NCBI GenBank assembly: GCA_028551475.1
Contig: CM052359.1
Location: forward strand, 22,941,583-23,005,582
Direction of reading: 5' to 3'
From: Casuarina equisetifolia
Taxonomy: Eukaryota > Streptophyta > Magnoliopsida > Fagales > Casuarinaceae
Length of the DNA stretch: 64,000 nt
The notes beneath the pieces are model-generated. The model was not told the DNA's origin and did not search any database. It was given only the letters and a program-made list of their open reading frames with translations. Position 1 is the first letter of the stretch; each line of letters begins with the position of its first letter. The translations under genes and the position numbers were made by a program. Shown here in pieces: positions 37,855 to 50,533 of this stretch.

Positions 37855-38328
37855 GGTGGTTCAAAACCTAATATTGGATTAATTTGACTTCGAGAAGCCT
37901 TGGTCATAATACAGGTGATTGGTCTAAGCGGTATGCGCAAGTCGATAAAAATCGTCCTAATAATCAAATTTCTTCTTCTCAAGTTACGAATGGTGAACAT
38001 CAAAGGGAAAGAGAATTAAAAATAAAAACTTAAATCTAAACTTTTTGAGAAATGACCTAAACTTTTTTTATAATGAACACTCACTTTGATAAAAAAAAAA
38101 TAGGCTTAGATTTCAAGTAGGTCCCTCCTCGGTAGGCTTAGATTTAATCTTTTATTTTTAATTCTCTTTCCCCTTGATATTCACCACTTATAACCATATT
38201 GAGAAGAAAAAGAAATTCAATTATTGGAATGGTTTCTATTGACCCTTGCAAATTGTTGGACCAACCACCCATCCTATGAACCATGGTCCTCAAAGTCAAA
38301 TTAATCCATCATCACATCTTGAACCACC
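37855..38328. repeat. Long imperfect inverted repeat (two arms of about 215 bp)
   Basis: The left arm (about 37855-38070) and the reverse complement of the right arm (about 38328-38110) align along their length. Shared blocks include ggtggttcaa, ggattaatttgactt, ggttggtc/gattggtc, tttcttcttctcaa and gggaaagagaattaaaaata. By eye identity is about 75%, with a short central loop. The transcript would fold into one long hairpin. It could be a foldback or MITE-type element, or a decayed pair of inverted insertions. It lies between the RIBA promoter and the copia remnant and encodes no protein. Confidence 0.8.
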
Positions 38329-40260
38329 TCGTCACAAATAGGTATCAAAGATAGGTTTTGATCATGTGACCATATTTCCCCAACAATACACTACTTAAAT
38401 TCAAATAACAACCAAAGCAAATCTTAATAGATGTAATTTAAATGTCTACTTCCTAATTAACTAATTATTTAGTGCCTAATTTCTAGCTATAATCATGGCA
38501 AAAACTCAACCCCTAGAGAAGCCATATGAATTGCCATGGTTGAGACATTTGTTGAGAAAGGTGCTCCATCATCTACAATCTTATTGTGAAAGTTGAGGAA
38601 ATCGTATAATAGCAAGCTTCACATCCTTTCTTTTTTATGCCTTTCAACATGTAGCTTCACCTTCCATGTTACATTTAATCAAGTAATTTTCCAACAAAAA
38701 ATTGAATGTTCAAGACTATAACAGATTATGTGGTAAGAAACCTTTAATGGGGTGAAATACCTCACATTCTAGATAACTATTTCAATTGAATGGAGAATAG
38801 TAGGAAAAGAGTATTCTTATTATCCAATCTAGCAAGAAAATTTAATGACCAAAAGCAAAACTCTTTTATAAGTTATGATGGAGGAGATTTTTTGTTAGCA
38901 CATTGTTAGTTTGTTAAACCTGCGCATCTACACAATCTCTTAGGTAGAAATTGTCCTTGAAAATATGACAGTTAAGAAATTTTTTTTTTATTTGTCATAA
39001 GATTTTGAGCTCAATTGTCTAAAGACGTAACAACAATGTGACAATTGAAATATAAACAAGATGAATATAAATGTAGATAATACACCTTTGTAACATGAGT
39101 TGTTGTTAAAATAATGAAGGAAAATTATCACAAAAAGTAAGTGATAATCCTAAGAGAAAATTCTTTAATATTTGTTTAATAATTTCATAACTTAGACATA
39201 ACAAAAAATGAGATATTTCATGAAAAGTTCTTACTAGAGTATTCAAAGTCATTGAAAACATTCAATATAAACACATTTATGGAGTCCATAAAGATGGTGA
39301 CCATACTTCATGCCAATTAAACTTTTCCAATAAGCTGTATAAAGTCAATAAAAAAAGGCATCCAATGTTACCATATAATTGAATTTATGGTGATAAGGTG
39401 TCCAAAGAATATAATTAAAAACAAAGCCATTAATGGAGACAATTGGAGTTGAGACAATTATCGAATCCTAAGTCAAATAACCATTGACCCATTTTCACGA
39501 TATTTGAGCTAAGACTTATTGGCTAATTGAGCTTTCATAACAATTTAGGTAGATATTTCATTGAAGGAAAACACTTTCTACTAGATATTCTCACTAAAGG
39601 CTGCATTAATGACTCAATTGGAAAAATGCTTAACTTATCCTTTAGTTTCTTAATTAACTATGGTTATAAAAATTTCTTCATTAGTTATATCTTTAAATGA
39701 CTCTCTTTGTATAGTTCCTCCTTCATGTATGCCTACTAAAGAAGAAAAATATGGACTTATATCATTAAAACCTTCATTAACAACTCTTAGCTTTGATCTT
39801 TAATAGTATGATTTTTAAAGAAAATAATATATTTACTTTTAATCAATTTCTTTACAGCTAGAACTCATAATCTATATCCAAACTCATTATATCCATAATG
39901 ATATAATATATTTGCACAAGAAAATGCAATCTCTTACTTTCTCATTAAGTTTATTCCTCTCATCTTTAAGAATGTGAAAAGATGACTTATAACCAAATAC
40001 TTTCAAGTACTCAAAAGAAACCTTATTACTAGTTCATACCCTTTCAAATAGATCACCTGGCTAATAAAACGAAATGAGTCAAGTTAATAAAATCTATTTT
40101 AGTACGCATTGCCTTACTCCAAAATGATTGAGGTAATCCAACATGTGAAGTATATACTTTTTAACAATAATTTTGTTCACACATTTTGCAACCTCATTGT
40201 GCTCTAGAGTTTAAGGAGTTACCTATTCAAGCTTGACATCTTAAGCTCTGCAATATCCTT

Positions 40261-41112
40261 CAAATGACCATTGTATTTACCTTGTTCTCTCAATCATAAC
40301 ATAATTGTTTGAAGACCTCTAATACCTAATAATTAGGTTTTTATGCATAAGTCCATAACTTTATGAAATAATCATTAATGAAAGCAACAAAATATATAGT
40401 GTCACCAAGAGTTTTCACTTTTAGCATACACATATTTGTATGAATCATACTAAGAACATATTTGCTTCTATATGGGGGGTTTCTTTATAGTGAAACTTTA
40501 CATTATTTTCTAACAAAGTAGAGATCACAATACTTCAACATTTCATTAGCACTGCTTGCTCTTAATAGGATCTTACTTTTTATCAAGTGCCAAAGTCCAT
40601 CCCTTCTTAAATGTCTAAGTTACTTGTGCCATAAGTCTTTTACCATGTTCACCTTACATTTTTTAATGCTAGTTATTCAAATGACCATTTGTATTTACCT
40701 TGCTCTCTTAACCATAATATGAAACTATTTGGAAACTTCTAATACCTAATAATTGGTCTTTTATGCTTAAGCCCATAACTTTATGGAATAATCATCAATG
40801 AAAGCAATAAAATACATAGTGCCACCAATTGTTTTCACTTTCATCATGCACACATTTGTATGAATCATACTAAGAATATATTTGCTTTGAGATAAAGGAG
40901 CTTCTGTAGAATGAAGCTTTGCATTATTTTCTAATAAAGTAGTGATCACAATACTTTAACCTTTCGTTAGCAATACTTATTCTTGATATGATCTTATTAT
41001 TCATCAAATGTTGAAATTCATTCTTACTAAAATATCCAAGTCGCTTGTGCCATAAGTCTATGTTATTATCTTTCACCATGTTCGCTTTACATTTTTTAAT
41101 GTTAGCTTTAGT
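40261..41112. repeat. Tandem duplication inside the copia integrase region
   Basis: Copy A (about 40261-40676) and copy B (about 40679-41112) are direct head-to-tail copies. They share caaatgacca, ctaatacctaataatt, gtatgaatcatactaaga and cttgtgccataagtct in the same order. Both cover GAG-pre-integrase plus the integrase start, so the motif matching 'HTNVCMMKVKT' occurs twice. Divergence by eye is roughly 15-20%. Confidence 0.85.
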
Positions 41113-42855
41113 TATGTAAAGCACATTGATCTTTATTCCTATTACAACTATAAGAGATCCTTTTTTGAATTTCTATTTACCTTTATTAAAATAGTTATAA
41201 TTATGATATCCCTCATTATTAAGGATACCAGTAGAAATCAAGTTGTAACAAATCTAAGAAATATGCTTAATATTTTTTAGCACTAACTTACATTCAACAT
41301 TAATTTCCAAAACTATATCTCTAGTGTCAACTATTTTGAGCTATATCTCATTTCCTAGGCCAATAATTCCAAAATTACCACCTATATAAGATGAGAAATA
41401 ATATTCTTATGGAGTGATATGAAAAAAAGTTCTTATATTAATAATCCAACTTAAAACCTAAGTCAAAACCTAACTTGAAAGGTTGATGTGAGATCGCTAA
41501 AGATCATAATATTCTCATTGTCGAATATAATTACTATTAAAGCTTTACCAACACCTCTTTCTTCATTTCTTAATTCTTCCTTCTTCAATTCTATATATTC
41601 TTTCTTATAATACTTAAGTTTTTTATACTGATAACACTTAACATCTCTTCTCTACCATGATACTCTACATGACTTGGCAAAATTTGATGGTTTACTTTTG
41701 CTTACACCTATGCTTTTGCTTCCATTTTTGTTTCTTTCATTCTTTTCTGTAAGCAACACTTTTAACTGTTTAGATATTCTTTGCTCCTTTAATTTGACTT
41801 CTTTATTAAGTAAACATCTCAAACCATTTTTATGATCAAAACACCATCTAAGCCATATTGGTAAAATCAATTATCATTGTTTACCAATTATCAAGTAACT
41901 TACTTAATTATCTTGTTGCTTACAACTCATCATCTAAATTAACTTTTACCTTTGCAACTATTTCACCAGTGAATGAAACTCACTCAAATACTTTGTCATC
42001 AATTGTCCTATTGGATACTTTAAATTAATCAACATCTTGAATAGAGAAATCTTGTTCTAAGGGATTTTACTTTCATAGAAAGCATCGAGCTTCTTTTATA
42101 GCTCATATGTTTTATACTATTTTCCAATATGATGATAGATGTTATCCTTAATAACCTGTCTAATATGAGAAATGGCCTTCCCATTTAACTTCTCTCACTC
42201 TTTATCAATCATCTTTTTAGGTTTAGTCAAATTTCCTTTCATGACTTCATATAAATTTCTACTAATCAGGTGATCCTTTATATGTGACTTCTAAGTATGA
42301 TAATTAAATGAGTTAAACATGGCCACACCTTTACCAAAAGCATTTATTTCCTCCATCATGAATACCAATTTATCTTTTTAACTTCCCCCTCAAGCCAAAT
42401 TAGAAGTAAAATTACCAAGATTCCCTTCAATAAGTTGCCAAATAACTTGACCAAAATAGCTTTCTAATTATGTCCAAAATCTATCAAAATTTTTTTGAAA
42501 ACTATACTGTCTAGCCCAAAAAAACTTTGGATAAGATTCTATCTAGTGCATGTATCCCATGCGCTACACAATGATATGCATATGATCCTACACTTATGCA
42601 AAACATGGATATGCAAGTCACACTCCAAAGAAGTCTTGTGCATGTCACTCACATGCAAGTCAACAAACCAAGTCTTAATTGGATTTGAATCTTAGTCAGA
42701 TCAAGTATTCAGATCCAATCTACAAGCTCACTTCCCAAGTCAAGTTGGGTTAACAAACTCATTTTCTACCACTAAAACTTCTTCATTTTTTTTTTTTTTT
42801 GCCTTTCCATAACACTTTTCCAACAAAGCAAAGATACCAATAGATAAATTAGGTT

Positions 42856-43150
42856 ACCAAGAATTTATGTAGTATAGATTCACTTAACAAAACTAACTAA
42901 CAAAAGGTAGATCTAAAATTTTCTCTTCAGACACTTAAGAGAATAGTATCCCTAAAACAATTGGTCAATTTCTTGACCAAAGGTCCCCAATTTTAGAACA
43001 ATTGGTCAATCGGGCCACCAAAAAATTATAGAATATAGATTTACTTAACAAAATTGACTAAAAAGAGGTAGATGTAGAATTTTCTCTTCAACCACTTAGG
43101 TGAATTGTATCCTAAAAACAATTGGCTAATTTTTCAATGATATTTGGACT
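42856..43150. repeat. Tandem duplication in the copia leader
   Basis: Two direct copies begin near 42856 and 43017 (period about 161). They share tatagatt(c/t)acttaacaaaa, aggtagat, aattttctcttca and aaaacaattgg. The region lies between the primer-binding-like site and gag. Confidence 0.75.
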
Positions 43151-43343
43151 TCACCAACCACAATAGAGTCAATCACTCTACCAAAGATAGGAAAGGAAAA
43201 GTCATTACCTCAAACATTAATTTTTGGTCTCTCATCCATACAATGCATCAAGTTCACACAAAAAATTAATCTCTCACTTGTTGTCTTGTAGAGGAATGAA
43301 CCTTAACCTTAATTTAAGAACCAAGGCTCCAACACCAATTTGT

Positions 43344-43632
43344 TGAAAACGAACCAACAATTCTCTATTCTTGAAATCGCCAAGGTCACATTACAAAAAA
43401 AATAAAGAAAAGAAAAAGGATTAAAACAAAGAAACCACATAGAAATTACGTGATTTGAGATGATTTCCCTTCATTCATGGCTTAAGAAGCAAATTCTCTA
43501 CTATGATTGAACAATAAAGGTTTTATAGGTCCCTCTAATCTATACTATGATTGGATGAGAAGGTTTTTTACTGTTATAGAGAAGGTAAAATTATACTATT
43601 ATCCTTTACTAATTTTACTCCAAACTCTAACA
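43344..43632 (-). repeat. 5' LTR of the copia remnant
   Basis: On the minus strand the LTR runs from TGTTAGAGTTTG to TTTTCA, so it has TG...CA ends and is 289 bp. Just inside is TTGGTGTTGGAGCC, matching the tRNA-iMet-type primer-binding site TGGTATCAGAGC at 9 of 12 positions. No matching 3' LTR was found in the window. Confidence 0.6.
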
Positions 43633-44302
43633 ATATGTTCATTTACAATATTATATTGAAGTAAAACTCAAAAAAAAAAAAGAGTCACTTTAAGAGTAAA
43701 AAATAATAATAATAAAGTTACTATTAAGTGAATATTCCATCTCACTTTACGTAGAAGATCATCAATGGATCTCCATACAAAAGCCCATTCCCAAGAGCCC
43801 ACAGTTCTTTTGCTGGACTCCATGCAACTCTGACGAGGGAGATTTAAACAAAAGGACATTTACGACGCCTCGCAGCCCAAAGGTCCCCGAGGTGTTTTGG
43901 AGTATCCCGCTACCTTTGAGCGTGAGATCGGAAGAGTGAGCCTTAGAGCAAAGGGCGTGATTCCGAATTATGATAGATTTACGCAGTTTCAAGGAAAGCA
44001 AATACTGCACTTCACAGAAATGGATAAAAACATGCCAAATTCAAAACAGTTAATGTAGGCAGATGGTAAGGAGTAGGAAGAAGTGGTCAGCTTATGTTCT
44101 TTCATCTACTTAAAGTGGAAAAAGGGTATAGTTCTTTTTGTTTGCTTTATTAAATTTCTTTTTCACAATGTTATGCGCACTAAAACAAAACTGTTAGACG
44201 AGTCATAGTAGCTATCGAAAATGTCAATTCATAGCAATGAGTAGAACATTAAGCTTCCTTTTCTGATTCGAGCTTTGAGTTGTATAAAGAATTAACCATA
44301 AA

Positions 44303-44640
44303 GTTAAAACATGATGTGTGTGTTACATTACTAATATGTTGATTTAGTATTTTATATGTAAATGAGATCTTCTGTTTTAGAAGTCAATTATAAAAAAGAA
44401 AATAAGCTTTCTAATATAATATTAAAAGTTTAAATTTTAAGTGAAACATCCATTTGCTCGTAGACTAAGTTTCATTGTGAGAGATACATTTCTTATAGTT
44501 GGGGAGAATGAGCAATTTGAAATCTAAGAGATGTCTTACATTGCTCATATATTTGTCTGTTCTACTTTTCATATGTGAAAAAATTCTCTCTTTTTACAGG
44601 TTAATTTTAATGTAGAAAATGTCTCTTCTAATACAAGTTA
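44303..44640. repeat. Two diverged direct repeats (period about 225 bp)
   Basis: Copy A (about 44303-44414) and copy B (about 44531-44640) share gatgt..ttacatt, tatgt(a/g)aa, cttct and ttctaata in order. They may be fragments of an old transposon. Similarity is weak and was judged by eye. Confidence 0.4.
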
Positions 44641-47600
44641 TAAACAATCTAGCTTGTATTTATTGTATATGGACAGAACGTAATAAAAGACGATTTCAAA
44701 GTAAAATAGTAAATATTCTAATCATATTAATTAAAGTAAAAAAAATTGTATGAGAAAGAACTTCTTTGTTTAAAAATATTAAATCATCACAGAAAAATGT
44801 CATTTTTAGTGAGATTTAGAGATTTCTAACATTTATATTTTTGTAATTCTAATTCTGAGATATGCCCCTATACTTTTGTACACTACTTCTTATTAATACA
44901 TACTTACATTTCCACCAAAAAAAAATACAAGCTATAAAGAATCTAGCTTAATGAAGAATTTTCCCCTATTTTTTCAGCTCAGTCGTAACAAGTAATCTCT
45001 CTCCCTCTGTTGCTCAAACTGCGAGAGGGATTCGTGGTGGAGTAATATCTCGATGCACGTCGCTTGCTTTAGTAGACAAAATACTTAACCGTGCTTTTTG
45101 TGGCTTGCACTTCATGAAAGACATCCGCTTTTGCATTCAGGTGGACCTGATTGAAGACACTTCGCCGAAGGCACTCAAAGTGTTTCATCTCCACTTTGAT
45201 GAACTTTGCGTTTAAAGCGCTGCAACTGGACAAGCTTTTGACTTACACCAGTTGGCGGATCAGAGAAGAACAGCAGAGATGTGGACCGTGGCAAGGCTGC
45301 TTATTTTGTGATGATTTCTTTAAATGTCGGCACGTACTCTTTTTGTGTTTGTGATGATTCCTTTGAGACTATAAGATAAAGCGAAGCATGTTTACTGTTT
45401 GTGGCAAAACCTTTTGAAGTGAAGGAAAAATCCCTTGCAACTATCTGGGCATATTCCAAGCCTTGTGAAACTATATTTTTGAACCTGCAACAATGCTTTT
45501 TTGGTTGTCACTTTTTTCATCTTCTGGAAATTTTCCTAGATCTTTCAGGTTTAGGGTCCTTGTGGGATTGACAGTACGAAGTTTTATCATCTTTTCCATC
45601 TTCACATGCCAATCAAGACTCTCCATTTGTTTTCTTACAGAAGATTCAGAACCATGAACTCTTACCATGTATAGTCGTCATCTAAGTGGTATGGTGGCCA
45701 TTATTGGTGCGTCTTTTAATATATAAAAAGGAATTTAATCAACAATAATAGCAAAGGTTTCTTGTGAAAAACGATCTAATAGGTTGCTTGTGAAAACCAG
45801 CTGATTACCCAAGCAATTTAGCAGGACTCCAACCCAACCTTATATCCAATATTTTATTCCCTCTTTGTTTTTACTGTTTAGGAAGGTGGAAGTATTTTAT
45901 TCAGTTAAAAGAAGTGATGCAGAAAGTCTTGAGTCCCATACTTTTCAAATTTGCTTTTGGATAGCACTCACAAATTAGAAAAGATATCGAAAAAGAAAAG
46001 CTGCCTACCATTAGGGTGTCTACAACCTAGAAAGCTCCTCCACCTAACCAGATTTTTCTTCATTTGTCTTTTTTATTTGTTCTTCTTTCCTTTTCTTTTG
46101 GTTTGTGCCCATGGTGGATTCTCTGACACTAGGCCCCAGGAGCTAACCCAAAACCAAAAGACCTCTCACTTTTGTAAGCTCTAAAGTATGGGAACTTGTG
46201 GAAAGGATTTCTGTTCGTTTCCTGTCACTTTTGAAACTTCTTACTCAAACATGCGCTTCATTTTCTACCTCTAGAGGTAAATAGTCCTCCCTATAAAAAT
46301 TTTTAAAAAAGCCATGTGATTTCACTCTGTTGGCTGTTCACTTTGATGGGATTGTGAACTTTGCTTTTGTCTCTAAAGTTTCAAATTAATTGATGGAGAT
46401 CTGACACGTAAGGCACACATGCATGCATGTTTGAAATACTCGCACATCCCTCCTTTGTCCTTTTAAGCTTCAAGTCTCTGCTAATTCCTGTTGCTGTTAG
46501 AGACAATCTTACGAGCTCAAGGTTTTGATTAGAGGATTAACTAAAGCACGCTGGAGATCAGTGTGGAAAAAGTTGGATACCACGTGACTTCATTTTTTCT
46601 CCGGTTAAGACTTCCCGGGCTTGTAAAGGGGAAAGTTGGTGTCTTAATGTCAAGCTAAGCTTTCGCCGTCGTTTGAACAATTCATCTAAGCTAGATAACG
46701 TGTTACACATTGAAATCATAATTATCATGTCAAAAAAGCCTTCTGGGTTTGCTGGGTTTGGCGGTTCTCCTCTTAAGGAAAGTTTCTAGTACTGCAACAA
46801 GTCAAAATATAAGCTGAAATCTAAGCCGTGTCGGGCATTAAACTTTTAGGTCAAGCAAGGGAGAGAGGTTGTAGCGGTTTTAGCCTTGAGTAGGTGCGGC
46901 TTATTTGGACAGGGGCAAGATCATTGCTATCGTGTTGGTGTGCGTTTGTTACGAGGTTTTCACCTTTTTGGTCACTACAGCACCGCAGTTTTTCGTCAGT
47001 GATAGGTGCAACACACATGGTCACTGATAAGTGTCAATTGGTTGGAAGAATCAATCATTATGTTAATATTTTCATGGTGTCTTTTCTTCAAAGAGCTATG
47101 ATTACCCAAATCAACGAGTTTTCGTGCTTCTGTGGCCGTGCTTATAATATACGCATTCAGAAAAGATGAACAGAAGATACCCCAAAATGTCGTCTAGAAG
47201 CTTTTATGCAAGTCAGCGACTCCAATTATTATTGCCCCTACTCAATCACCATGCAGACTCTGTTAGTCTTTCGCAGATACCCAATTCTCTCTTTGTTCAC
47301 ATTTCCTGGTACTCATCCCTGCTGCTCTAATTAGGAGAATAAGCCAATGGGCTTGTAACTTGCATCTAGATGAACAATGGAAAACTGCTCAAACGGTCCT
47401 ATCACAGAAATACGAAACCCATTATAGAACAAACCTCAACTTTACTGTAATTTTTGGTGAATGACTCAGCGTTTCACAGGAGTTCAAGCAGCCACTTCAT
47501 CCGCAGCTCAATTTTTCTGGGGTTCAATTTAGTTTTCACTTGACCAAAGCAATGGTCTAGACTGTTTCTGCTGCACGCCATTTTCACTTTTAAAAATGCC

Positions 47601-47747
47601 TTCAAAGGGCTGGCTTCCTCCCCTTTGTCTTCCCTGATGAGAAGCAGTTCACTTTTTGAAGGCTCTCCTAAGGACCGCGGGTTCCCACATGACCATAATT
47701 CAGAATTTGCTGGGCTTACGTAGAAACTTCAGAACCCAGTTCACACG

Positions 47748-47785
47748 TGTTGTTGTTGTTGTTGTTGTTGCTGCTGCTGCTGCTA
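47748..47785. repeat. (GTT)n(GCT)n compound microsatellite
   Basis: About eight GTT units run into about five GCT units in non-coding DNA. Confidence 0.85.
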
Positions 47786-50035
47786 TAAACTGTGGGTCCT
47801 TCCTCACGTTGCAGGAAACTGATCTGTTTTGTCATTGTGGGGGGCTCCGATCAAATGATGACAACACTAAAGCTAAAACCCCACTTGTGCCTGCGAGATC
47901 CCAGGTTGGGAGCTGCCTAAAAAGGCCTCATACTGTGTAGGAGCCAATGACAGATTGTAGTCTTGTGTAAATTGACAAAACAAGAGCTCCGTGTGACAAA
48001 AACTCTTGCATTCTTGTACACCACAAGCTTGGACAAACAATGGGTCGGTCTGATCTACTTTGTTTTGCGATAACATTGTGGGTGTTTCTTTGCCACGTAA
48101 AAGAAACATAGTCTAGTCCCTGAAGAAGTGACTAGAATCGGATTGGGTTGATGGCGTTCATAGTTATCTGTTTAGCTCAACTAGCTTGATTCACCTGTTT
48201 CAGACATGTTGGCGCCAAGTCACGTCGCATATTTGTTCTTCTCCTATTTGCTACTTTTAACATTTCTAGCAAGAAAAGAAGATAGGGAACATTATCAATC
48301 TTAGAAGGCTAGGAGAAAACATAAAACCCACCTAAAAGATTTATGGAAAATTGCTAAGCAACTCAATATTCTTTGGAAAGGCATTTGACCAGAAACAAAT
48401 AAATTTTCCTGTTTGCCCAAATGGTCCGAAAGATTTGTTACAAGACGCTCCCTGGACCATGGTCTGATCATGATGTCTCATCCACTCATCAACTCGCAAT
48501 ATCCGTAGGAGTTTTGGAAATAAAGGAAAAGAGATGTTAAGTCTATCCTTAAGGGAAAAGATGTATCATTTTGATTGGATGTTTACAGAGAGAAAGAGGA
48601 AGTGAATTGGACTGCTGGACAGCTTATCTTCTATTTCCTTTCTTCTTACAGTGACCAAATGCAAGCTTGTCAATCCAATAAAATCACTTCATTAGCCTAT
48701 TTTCCTTTCTCTGTACATCCACTCACTTTTGGGCAGATTTAAAAATGGGGGAGTTTTCTCCCTTTCTTGCGTTTTCTCTCCATCCAATCAAGGTATGGGA
48801 ACCCTCCATCCTTCTTTTCTTTCCCTTTTCCCCATACCCTCCTCCATTCCGTCAGGCTATTTAAAAGATAAAAAGTATCATCCAATTGACTTCTTGATAG
48901 ATTTAAACATGAAACTCCATTTCCGCACCAAGCTTTGTGAGTCACTCCATTTCATCCCTCTAACATCACGTGTACCAAGGTGCAGTGCCTGTGCAGGGAG
49001 ATCAATTATAAATTGAAATATTCTTGGTTTGGATGTGTACACAGCACCATCGGTCCATTTCAGACGAATTTTAAAAATCCATTGAGAATTGGTCGATACT
49101 TTGAACAATCAACGACGCTGCTAAACCTCCAAATATTGAAAGAACCAATGGCTATCTAATCCATAATTATATTTGTAAATGTTCAACGTTATAAACTTGT
49201 TTTGCAATCCCTATTAGACTATTTTTTTTATGTTCAATTATTAGTCTAAATTACACTCTGTTCATATCACATGAAAAAGACCTTTCATTTAATTATAAGG
49301 TCTTTTTTTATTTACTCATGGACTTTCAAAATAGCATGCAGTAAGAAGGACAAGGTGCCACCATAGCTTGCCTTGAACAGTCTTCAAAGCTAATCGATAA
49401 GATTCGAAATAGGTTGAATTTTCACTTGGATGGGACCGAAGTTGATAAGGGTCACAAATTCAATAAAGCCATGATTTTTGGAGAACTCGGGGGAAAAAAA
49501 AATAAAAAAAAAAGTGGGGGTCAGAAAAAGGAGGATGCTGATCGTTTTCTTTCGATCAGGACAAGGAACCAAGAGGTTTGATTGACCTAATCGAGCATCA
49601 AACCAAAAATTTCCTCCCAAAACTTGGCATAAATGATTGAAAAGCACCACTATATTAATTTAACATTATAACATACATTAGATACTTAATATTCCTAACT
49701 CCTGATTTGGGTTTTGAAAAATTATGTCCCTTGTGATAAGAGGGTAAAGGAACGAATACTTGTTACATTTTTCATACAAGAGTTAACTTTTTCATATAAA
49801 CTATGGTTTATATTTTAAAAATGGCAAGTATCTCCGATAAACCTTTTAATAGAAAAGTCATTGCCACTTCCCTAAGGTGGTCACTTGCTACTGAATCTCC
49901 ATACATTAACTTGTTTTCCATATATCAATTCATTGTAATTATAAGAAAACAAATCATTTTCATTGAAGATGCCTCTGAAATTATATAAATTTCTAAAATT
50001 TGCAAGACATAGACAACTAGCCAGCTTGAAAAAAA

Positions 50036-50080
50036 TGAGAGAGAGAGAGAGGGGGGGGGGGAGAGAGAGAGAGAGAGAGA
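50036..50080. repeat. (GA)n-(G)n-(GA)n tract
   Basis: GA repeats are interrupted by a run of about eleven Gs, around 1 kb upstream of the HD-Zip start. Its length is uncertain in any assembly. Confidence 0.85.
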
Positions 50081-50524
50081 TGCCAGTGGGCAATCAACGG
50101 TCAAAAACAAGAACATGGTGACCTGCATATAACGTTAGGAAAAGAAAGTTTAGGTGCCATGCGGTGCACCGAAGTCTAATGGGGACCATCGCTGGTGTTG
50201 TCCTTTTAATCGCCGACTAATCGCACCGACCAGGCCGTAGTATATGCGCACGATACGCTGACGACATCGAAATCTCGATCAGCCGGCTTCCTCTGGGAAG
50301 CCGAGCCGAACACAGCCTTTTTTCGCACTTTTCAACGTTTCTCTCCCTTATAGGCCCGGAGAAAAGATCTTTTTCACCCAAAACGGTCAAAAACCGGGAG
50401 CTCACTGGCTATAACCGGTGGCCTAAAAGTTGCATTTGGGTTGAATTTGGGTTCATTTCATTTGCCAACTTGAGTGCACCTAACCCCAGTAAGATTCTAA
50501 CCCCACATCTGACCCAAGATGGGT

Positions 50525-50533
50525 TATTTAAAG
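50525..50533 (+). promoter_or_regulatory. TATA-like box of the HD-Zip gene
   Basis: The sequence tatttaaag is followed about 55 bases later by a pyrimidine-rich tract (ctcttcctccccc...), the usual plant order of TATA box, start site and CT-rich leader. If correct, the leader is about 560 bases. It was not confirmed by transcript data. Confidence 0.4.

Larger units (their letters stand above)
39540..43632 (-). mobile_element. Degenerate Ty1/copia retrotransposon, 3' part missing or unreadable
   Basis: Read on the minus strand: a 5' LTR (43632-43344), a primer-binding-like site, a leader, a gag region (about 42360-41850) and a gag end at 41870-41652 ('VLLTEKNERNKNGSKSIGVSKS'). Then come a protease-like region and a GAG-pre-integrase segment (41124-40924, 'LWHKRLGYFSKNEF'), an integrase core start ('MYFIAFIDDYSIKLW') and an integrase tail near 40000 ('FEYLKVFGYKSSFHILKDER'). 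All segments carry stops and frameshifts, so the copy is dead. I could not read reverse transcriptase, RNase H or a 3' LTR below about 39540. Two internal tandem duplications disturb its structure. Confidence 0.8.
43633..50520. other. Gene-poor stretch between copia remnant and HD-Zip gene
   Basis: I find no gene I can support in these 6.9 kb. Contents: an unexplained protein-like fragment at 43750-44010, diverged repeats at 44303-44640, a (GTT)n(GCT)n microsatellite and a GA/G tract. Two G-box motifs (CACGTG at 46581 and 48967) lie upstream of the HD-Zip gene. Most other frames look random. Confidence 0.5.

Noticed and set aside
43924..43935. Sequence agatcggaagag resembling a sequencing adapter
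   Set aside because: Only the 12-base core matches and the following bases differ from adapter sequence, so chance is the simpler explanation.
45113..45214. Short plus frame starting MKDIRFCIQV
   Set aside because: At 33 codons with no recognisable features it is within chance expectation.
45471..45668. 65-codon minus frame starting MVRVHGSESS
   Set aside because: Composition is protein-like, but I recognise no family and see no supporting exon or neighbour.
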